A DNA stretch of 64,000 nucleotides from Bog-532 sp963833835 (GTDB lineage Bacteria; Actinomycetota; Actinomycetes; Streptosporangiales; Streptosporangiaceae), in assembly GCA_963833835.1 (NCBI GenBank), contig CAWHZI010000014.1, forward strand, positions 434,001 through 498,000, given 5' to 3'. The notes beneath the pieces are model-generated. The model had not been told where the DNA came from. It did not search any database and saw only the letters and a program-made list of their open reading frames with translations. Positions within the stretch are counted from its first letter, which is position 1, and every line of letters begins with the position of its first letter. Of the stretch, positions 59,416 through 64,000 are shown one piece after another. The translations under genes and the position numbers were made by a program.

Positions 59416-59901
59416 TCAGTCGACGAAGAACAGCTCCTGGGTGGCGAACCACTGCAGTTCGTGGCCCTCGGCGCCGTCGACGGTGAAGCGGGCGTCGTCA
59501 TCGCCGTCGTCGGCGGCGGACAGTGCGGCCGCGGCGGCGCGCACGTCGTCGGTGGCGTCGAGCGAATCGACGTGCCCGGCGGCCACGCGGGACAGCGGGA
59601 TCGCGCTGAGCACCTGGACCGCGGCCGGGTGTCCGCTGGCCTTGCCCAGGTCGTCCTCGGCCACCTCGGCCGCCAGCACCACGCGGCGCGGCGGCGCGTC
59701 CGGCTGGGCGGCCAGCAGCCGCAGCGAGCCGCGGGCCGCCTCCAGCAGCGCCGTGTACTCGAGTTCTTCCAGGTCACCGCTGGCGTACCACTCGCGCAAG
59801 GCCGGGGTAACGGCGAACCCCGGCAGCGGGGCCGGCCCGATCTCCCCGGTGTCCAGGGCCTCGGCCAGCCGCGGCAGGGTCAACGGCAGATATACACGCA
59901 T
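59416..59901 (-). CDS. DUF6912-like conserved protein
   Basis: 161 residues from ATG 59901 with AGGAAG upstream. Begins M-R-V-Y-L-P-L-T-L-P-R-L-A-E-A-L, followed by L-E-Y-T-A-L-L-E-A-A, R-R-V-V-L-A-A-E-V and the end E-L-Q-W-F-A-T-Q-E-L-F-F-V-D. This matches a conserved actinobacterial protein of unknown function (I believe DUF6912). Acidic, cytoplasmic, without motifs of a known enzyme. A longer upstream frame is antisense shadow. Confidence 0.7.
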   Translation of the reverse strand: MRVYLPLTLPRLAEALDTGEIGPAPLPGFAVTPALREWYASGDLEELEYTALLEAARGSLRLLAAQPDAPPRRVVLAAEVAEDDLGKASGHPAAVQVLSAIPLSRVAAGHVDSLDATDDVRAAAAALSAADDGDDDARFTVDGAEGHELQWFATQELFFVD

Positions 59902-59960
59902 GGGCTTCCTCTGATCAGGCTGCTCAGAGTGTGACAGGTCGCGCCGGGGCCGACCGTGAT

Positions 59961-60491
59961 TTAGGCCGCACCGTGACCATCTGGGCCGCCGGACCCTGGG
60001 CCAGGGCCGTCCCCGCCGCGGGGCAGCGGCCCGAGCGCGGTGACCACGGCCGTGACGGCGTCGTCGAGCGGTACGTGCTCCCACAGCCGGACCACCTGCC
60101 AGCCGGCCAGTTCCAGGGCCGCGTCGGCCGCGCGGTCGCGTTCTACGTTGCGCTGCAGCTTGGGGTTCCAGTAGCCCTGGTTGACCGCGGGCTTGGAGCC
60201 GTGCTCGGGACAGGCGTGCCAGAAGCAACCGTCCACGAACACCGCGACCCGGCGGGCGGTGAACACGATGTCGGGACGGACCCGGCGGCCGCTGGCCAGG
60301 TCGAGGCGGTAATCCTTGCGAAACCGGTAACCCAGCCGGTGCAGGGCCCGGCGCAGGACCAGTTCCGGCTTGGTGTCGGTCCGCCGGATGGCCCGCATGT
60401 TGGCCGAACGTCCCGGGCTGGACGCCTTCGGGTACGCCGGCTCCTTCGCGGCCCGCACGGCCGGTGGGCGGGCCGCGGCTGTTCTAGCCAT
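59961..60491 (-). CDS. vsr: Very short patch repair endonuclease (Vsr)
   Basis: 176 residues from ATG 60491. Vsr fold: M-R-A-I-R-R-T-D-T-K-P-E-L-V-L-R-R-A-L, then R-P-D-I-V-F with the catalytic Asp, V-A-V-F-V-D-G-C-F-W-H-A-C-P with zinc-binding Cys/His, and N-V-E-R-D-R. The enzyme nicks T-G mismatches left by deamination of 5-methylcytosine. Usually paired with a cytosine methyltransferase such as Dcm; none is in this window. A 30-residue Ala/Pro/Arg N-terminal extension and a Gly/Pro tail surround the core. Confidence 0.87.
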   Translation of the reverse strand: MARTAAARPPAVRAAKEPAYPKASSPGRSANMRAIRRTDTKPELVLRRALHRLGYRFRKDYRLDLASGRRVRPDIVFTARRVAVFVDGCFWHACPEHGSKPAVNQGYWNPKLQRNVERDRAADAALELAGWQVVRLWEHVPLDDAVTAVVTALGPLPRGGDGPGPGSGGPDGHGAA

Positions 60492-60547
60492 GGCGCCCAG
60501 GCTAGAGCAGCCCAGGCGACCCGGCCGGGACACCGCGTAGGAGCTTG

Positions 60548-61231
60548 TTAAATACCGGAAATACCCAGCAAGGTGGCGACCCGTTCGGTGGTAACCACCG
60601 GATCCTCGTGGTGCACTCCGGTCATGCCGCAGGCCTGCGCGGCGACGATGTTGGCTTCAACGTCGTCCACGAACACGCAGGCGGCCGGGGGCAGGCCGAT
60701 CAGCTCGGCCGCGTGCCGGAAGATCTCCGGCTCGGGCTTGCGCATGCCGACCTCGCAGGAGATGACCACGCCGTCGAACAGCGCGGGGAAATCGGTCCGG
60801 TCGTACCAGTCGGCGCCCCAGGAGTTGGACAGCAGGCAGGTGCGGATACCCGCCGCCCGGACCGCCCGCAGCAGGTCGTACATGGCGGGCACGGTCTCGC
60901 TGGCCGCGAACATCCGGCCCAGCAGGCCGTCGGCCGGGACCGGGCCGCCGTCGGTCAGGACCAGTTGGGCCGCGAACAGCTGCTCGAACTCGGGCACCGT
61001 ACATTCGCCACGTTCCAGGGCGTGCACCGGGTTGCCGACCGCGTCGGGGCCGCCGTAGGCCTCGCTCAGCCAGGGCCGCATGCAGGCCACGTAGCTGTCC
61101 CAGGAGATGTCCTCGGCTTCGACCCAGGACTTGACCGTGGTGCGGATGGAGTTGGTCAGGACGCCGCCCCAGTCGACGACCAGACCGCGCAGGTCCTCGT
61201 GGTGAGCCACATCTTTTTCGCGCTGAGCCAC
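60548..61231 (-). CDS. HAD-IA family hydrolase
   Basis: 227 residues. Motif I L-V-V-D-W-G-G-V-L-T (Asp nucleophile present), motif II L-L-S-N-S-W-G, a Lys in M-R-K-P-E-P-E-I-F, and F-V-D-D-V-E-A-N motif IV, with a helical cap between. Typical size of a HAD-IA phosphatase acting on a small phosphorylated metabolite. Start may be GTG 61231 or GTG 61210: the DNA carries the direct repeat GATGTGGCTCA at both, and neither has a strong ribosome binding site. Leftward; divergent from the sulfonate transporter. Confidence 0.87.
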   Translation of the reverse strand: MAQREKDVAHHEDLRGLVVDWGGVLTNSIRTTVKSWVEAEDISWDSYVACMRPWLSEAYGGPDAVGNPVHALERGECTVPEFEQLFAAQLVLTDGGPVPADGLLGRMFAASETVPAMYDLLRAVRAAGIRTCLLSNSWGADWYDRTDFPALFDGVVISCEVGMRKPEPEIFRHAAELIGLPPAACVFVDDVEANIVAAQACGMTGVHHEDPVVTTERVATLLGISGI

Positions 61232-61266
61232 ATCTGCGATGGTATGGCCGCCCCGCCCTTGCTTGA

Positions 61267-61298
61267 TTCCCTATATGTCCAGTTGACTTAATAGGGAA
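61267..61298 (+). promoter_or_regulatory. Inverted repeat around a -35-like box upstream of the sulfonate transporter
   Basis: TTCCCTAT (61267-61274) and ATAGGGAA (61291-61298), perfect 8-bp arms, 16-nt spacer that contains TTGACT (61283-61288). About 61-92 nt upstream of the permease start. A likely operator/promoter of the ABC operon. Confidence 0.5.
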
Positions 61299-61358
61299 GA
61301 TCGCCCAACATAAGTGGGGCGTGAATCCGGCCCGACTCACCCACGGAAGGTCCACCCC

Positions 61359-62291
61359 GTGTCGATATCCACCAGTGGCCGTGCCGCTGATACCGGGGCC
61401 ACGGGCGGGGCGACACAGGACGGCACTCCCGCCGACGGGGCCCTCCTCGGCAGCGCGCTCCCCCTGGGCGGCGTCACCGGCTCTGGCGGCTCCGCGAGAC
61501 CCCGGGGCAAGGGCTGGCGGCGTTCCGGCTGGCTGCGCCTGATCAGCCCGCTCATCGTGCTCATCTTGTGGCAGACCCTCAGCACCACCGGGGTCGTTTC
61601 GCAGCAGAAGCTGCCCTCGCTGACCACGCTGTGGACCACGGCGGTGCACCTGATCACCACCGACTCCCCGACCTACGGGACGCTGCAGCACGCCATGCTG
61701 ATCTCGCTGGAGCGGGTGGCGATCGGCTTCGTCATCGGCGGCGGGCTGGCCATGATCCTGGCCACTATCGCCGGTCTGAGCCGGTTCGGCGAGAACGCGA
61801 TCGACCCGATCATGCAGGCGCTGCGGACGCTGCCGCTGTTCGGCCTGATCCCGGTGTTCATCGTCTGGTTCGGCATCGGCGAGTCACCCAAGATCACGTT
61901 GGTGGCACTGGCCGCGGCCGTCCCGCTGTACCTGAACACGTTCGCCGGCATCCGCGGCGTGGACAGCAAGTTCTTCGAGCTGGGCCAGGTGCTCGGGCTC
62001 AAGCGGGGCGAGATGATCCGCGACATCATCCTGCCCGGCGCGCTGCCGACGATCCTGGTCGGCCTGCGGCAGAGCCTGGGCACGGCCTGGCTGGCCCTGG
62101 TCGTGGCCGAGCAGATCAACGCCAACGCCGGGCTGGGCTTCATCATCAACCAGGGCGAACAGTTCCTCCAGCAGAACGTGATCTTCGTCGCCCTGATCGT
62201 GTACCTGATCCTCGGTCTGCTGACCGACTACATCGTCCGGCTGATCGAGAGGAGGGCTCTGACGTGGCGCCGCGGGATTCTGGAAACCTAG
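61359..62291 (+). CDS. ssuC: ABC transporter permease, sulfonate/nitrate/taurine type
   Basis: 310 residues from GTG 61359 with GGAAGG upstream. A 45-residue cytoplasmic Gly/Ala/Ser extension, then six membrane helices of the BPD_transp_1 type, with the EAA-like loop E-L-G-Q-V-L-G-L-K-R-G-E and P-L-F-G-L-I-P-V-F-I-V-W-F-G-I-G. First gene of a permease-ATPase-binding protein operon; the ATPase starts 28 nt before its stop. Family imports alkanesulfonates, taurine, nitrate or similar; which one is not decided by sequence. Confidence 0.88.
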   Translation: MSISTSGRAADTGATGGATQDGTPADGALLGSALPLGGVTGSGGSARPRGKGWRRSGWLRLISPLIVLILWQTLSTTGVVSQQKLPSLTTLWTTAVHLITTDSPTYGTLQHAMLISLERVAIGFVIGGGLAMILATIAGLSRFGENAIDPIMQALRTLPLFGLIPVFIVWFGIGESPKITLVALAAAVPLYLNTFAGIRGVDSKFFELGQVLGLKRGEMIRDIILPGALPTILVGLRQSLGTAWLALVVAEQINANAGLGFIINQGEQFLQQNVIFVALIVYLILGLLTDYIVRLIERRALTWRRGILET

Positions 62292-63049
62292 CCACCGACC
62301 CGGGACCATCGGGCCCGGCTGGCAGCTCGTCGAGCGGCTCGTCCGACGTGGTGGCGCAGGCCCGGGACCTGTCCCGGTCGTTCGGCGACCACGTCGTGCT
62401 GGACCACCTCGACCTCGACATCCATAAGGGCGAGTTCGTGGCCATGATCGGCCGCAGCGGGACCGGTAAGTCGACGCTGCTGCGCGCGCTGGCCGGGCTG
62501 GACCGGGACGTTTCCGGCGAACTGACCGTGAACGCGCCGACCGCGGTGGTGTTCCAGGAGCCACGGCTGGTGCCGTGGAAGAAGGTCTGGAACAACGTCG
62601 CGCTGGGCCTGCGGGCGGCCGACCCGCGCACGATCGCCCGCACCGCGCTGGACGAGGTCGGGCTGGCGGCCCGGACCGACGCCTGGCCGCTCACGCTGTC
62701 CGGCGGCGAGGCCCAGCGGGCCGCGCTGGCCCGGGCCCTGGTCCGGGATCCGGGCCTGCTGCTGCTGGACGAGCCGTTCAGCGCGCTGGACGCGCTGACC
62801 CGGATCAGCATGCACCAACTGGTGATGTCGCTGTGGGAGCGGCACCAGCCGGCCGTGCTGCTGGTCACCCACGACGTGGACGAGGCGCTGGCCCTGGCGG
62901 ACAGGGTGCTGGTGCTGTCCGACGGCCAGATCGCGCTGTCCGCCCGCATCGCGCTGGACCGGCCGCGGGACCGGGATCACCCGGACCTGGTGGCCTTGCG
63001 TATCCGCCTGCTCACCGAGCTCGGCGTAGCTACTTCAGACGTTTCCTGA
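62264..63049 (+). CDS. ssuB: ABC transporter ATP-binding protein, sulfonate type
   Basis: 261 residues, GTG start with AGGAGGG at 8 nt. Walker A G-R-S-G-T-G-K-S-T, Q-loop V-F-Q-E-P-R-L-V-P-W (the R-L-(L/V)-P-W form is typical of SsuB/TauB/NrtD), signature L-S-G-G-E-A-Q-R, Walker B L-L-L-L-D-E-P-F-S-A and V-T-H-D-V-D-E-A. Overlaps the permease end by 28 nt, so coupled. Energises uptake through SsuC. Confidence 0.93.
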   Translation: MAPRDSGNLATDPGPSGPAGSSSSGSSDVVAQARDLSRSFGDHVVLDHLDLDIHKGEFVAMIGRSGTGKSTLLRALAGLDRDVSGELTVNAPTAVVFQEPRLVPWKKVWNNVALGLRAADPRTIARTALDEVGLAARTDAWPLTLSGGEAQRAALARALVRDPGLLLLDEPFSALDALTRISMHQLVMSLWERHQPAVLLVTHDVDEALALADRVLVLSDGQIALSARIALDRPRDRDHPDLVALRIRLLTELGVATSDVS

Positions 63050-63086
63050 GCGCTTTTTCCCTGAGAAAACGAGGACCCCCTTCATC

Positions 63087-64000
63087 ATGATCAATTCCAT
63101 CCGGATCAGACGTGGCCGCGCCGTGTTCGCCGTGGCCGGGACCGCGGCCGTGCTCGCCGTGGCCGCCTGCTCCTCGTCGTCCGGCGGCTCAGCGTCGTCG
63201 GGCAGCTCGCCGTCGTCGTCCAGCGCTTCCGGCTCCACGGTCAATGTCTCGTCGGTCACGCTGACCATCGGCGACCAGAAGGGCACCGGCGCCGAGGCGC
63301 TGCTGCAGGCGGCCGGGCTGATCAACAAGCTGCCGTTCAAGGCCAAGTGGGTGGACTTCACGTCCGGGCCGCCCATGGTGCAGGCGATGGGTTCCGACTC
63401 GGTCGACGTTGGCGGCGTCGGTGACGCCCCACCGGTCTTCTCCGCGGCCGGCGGCTCGAAGATCAAGATCGTCGGGGCCCGCATCACCCCGGCCGCCGCC
63501 GGGGCCGTCGTGGTGCCGAAGGGCTCTTCCATCAAGACGATCCAGCAGCTCAAGGGCAAGACGATCGCCGCACCCGAGGGCACCACGGCCGACTACCACC
63601 TGCTGACCGTGCTGGCCGCGGCCGGCCTGACCAAGAAGCAGGTGACGGTGGACAACCTGCAGCCCGCCGACGCGCTGGCCGCGTTCACCTCGGGCAAGGT
63701 CGACGCCTGGGACACCTGGTCACCGTTCATCGAGGAGGCCACGGTCCAGCACGGTGGCCGGGTGCTGGCCGACGGCAAGCAGTACGGCTCGCCGTACTCG
63801 TTCCAGGTCGCCTCCGACGCCGCCCTGAGCGACAAGGGCAAGGCCGCCGCGATCAACGACTACGAGAAGATCCTCAACCAGGCCTACGTCTGGTCTTCGA
63901 CCCACACCAGCGACTGGGCCAAGATCTGGGGCGACGCCACCGGCCTGCCCAGCGCAACCATGACGCTGGCGGCCAAGGACGACGTGAACACGCCCGTGGC
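63087..64000 (+). CDS. ssuA: Sulfonate/nitrate-type ABC substrate-binding lipoprotein (cut by window end)
   Basis: ATG 63087; the frame is still open at base 64000, giving 304 residues so far. Lipobox A-V-A-A-C, a Ser/Gly spacer, then the SsuA-like fold: V-T-L-T-I-G-D-Q-K-G, V-D-V-G-G-V-G-D-A-P-P-V-F-S-A, and D-A-W-D-T-W-S-P-F-I-E, where the D-A-W-x-x-W-x-P-(F/Y) motif is typical of aliphatic-sulfonate binding proteins. Third gene of the ABC operon. GAGGA lies a little far upstream of the ATG. Confidence 0.9.
   Translation, partial: MINSIRIRRGRAVFAVAGTAAVLAVAACSSSSGGSASSGSSPSSSSASGSTVNVSSVTLTIGDQKGTGAEALLQAAGLINKLPFKAKWVDFTSGPPMVQAMGSDSVDVGGVGDAPPVFSAAGGSKIKIVGARITPAAAGAVVVPKGSSIKTIQQLKGKTIAAPEGTTADYHLLTVLAAAGLTKKQVTVDNLQPADALAAFTSGKVDAWDTWSPFIEEATVQHGGRVLADGKQYGSPYSFQVASDAALSDKGKAAAINDYEKILNQAYVWSSTHTSDWAKIWGDATGLPSATMTLAAKDDVNTPV

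Overview
This is a GC-rich chromosomal window from an actinomycete. Evidence for that placement: an ECF sigma/anti-sigma/TatB/Mrp block laid out like the mycobacterial sigE region, ftsE-ftsX-smpB-ssrA clustering, Actinobacteria-typical small families (DUF3117, DUF4235, DUF3618, phage-holin-like), a mycothiol-type maleylpyruvate isomerase fold protein, a large NAD-glutamate dehydrogenase, and frequent GTG/TTG starts with 4-nt stop/start overlaps. The order or genus cannot be fixed from the sequence alone. No rRNA, tRNA, CRISPR array, transposase or prophage was seen.

Layout. 1-3.9 kb: end of an IclR regulator, then a dihydroxyacetone kinase operon (dhaK, dhaL, a PTS enzyme I-like protein). 3.9-9.4 kb: single metabolic genes (aldo/keto reductase, MPI-like, PHP phosphoesterase, a secreted protein, Nudix, CoA-ester lyase). 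9.6-14 kb: EfeO-EfeB iron uptake and a secreted phospholipase C-like enzyme. 14.2-22.6 kb: mrp, tatB, an RseB-like lipoprotein, a zinc anti-sigma factor, a SigE-like sigma factor with its own ECF-type promoter, an O-methyltransferase, Nudix, leucyl aminopeptidase, DUF3117 and enoyl-CoA hydratase. 22.6-36.8 kb: a complete propane/phenol-type binuclear-iron monooxygenase (mim/prm) operon with dedicated chaperonin, alcohol dehydrogenase, amidohydrolase and Fe-S-type DUF59 protein, an Nramp transporter 15 nt downstream, and a divergent MimR activator. 36.8-40.5 kb: small genes and decayed regulators, a GDPD and an alpha/beta hydrolase. 40.5-48.4 kb: ssrA (tmRNA), a PBP-like protein with all three active-site motifs missing, smpB, ftsX, ftsE, a small zinc-ribbon protein, prfB and a lipoprotein. 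48.4-58.2 kb: NAD-GDH, an acetoacetyl-CoA synthetase remnant, an envelope-stress-type trio, a HAD protein and proline-pathway pruA. 58.4-64 kb: a GH12-like secreted enzyme, DUF6912, Vsr, a HAD hydrolase and a sulfonate-type ABC transporter cut by the window end.

How it works together. The mim operon should oxidise a short-chain alkane, ketone or phenol: MimA/MimC hydroxylase, MimD coupling protein, MimB reductase, then alcohol dehydrogenase, with MimG folding the hydroxylase. Three 15-bp inverted repeats of one pattern (TCTC-N5-GAGA core) lie between mimR and mimA and are the best candidates for MimR sites. SmpB and tmRNA (trans-translation) sit close together. GDH and PruA both act in glutamate/proline catabolism.

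Main oddities: single-base frameshifts inside otherwise well conserved genes (mimB, the O-methyltransferase and a lipoprotein, perhaps the PHP gene), which could be real or assembly errors; a PBP-like pseudoenzyme; an RF2 with S-K-Y where S-P-F is expected; a HAD protein whose motif I is only reached from an ATT codon behind an ideal ribosome binding site; and a junction where two divergent genes have both lost their 5' ends.
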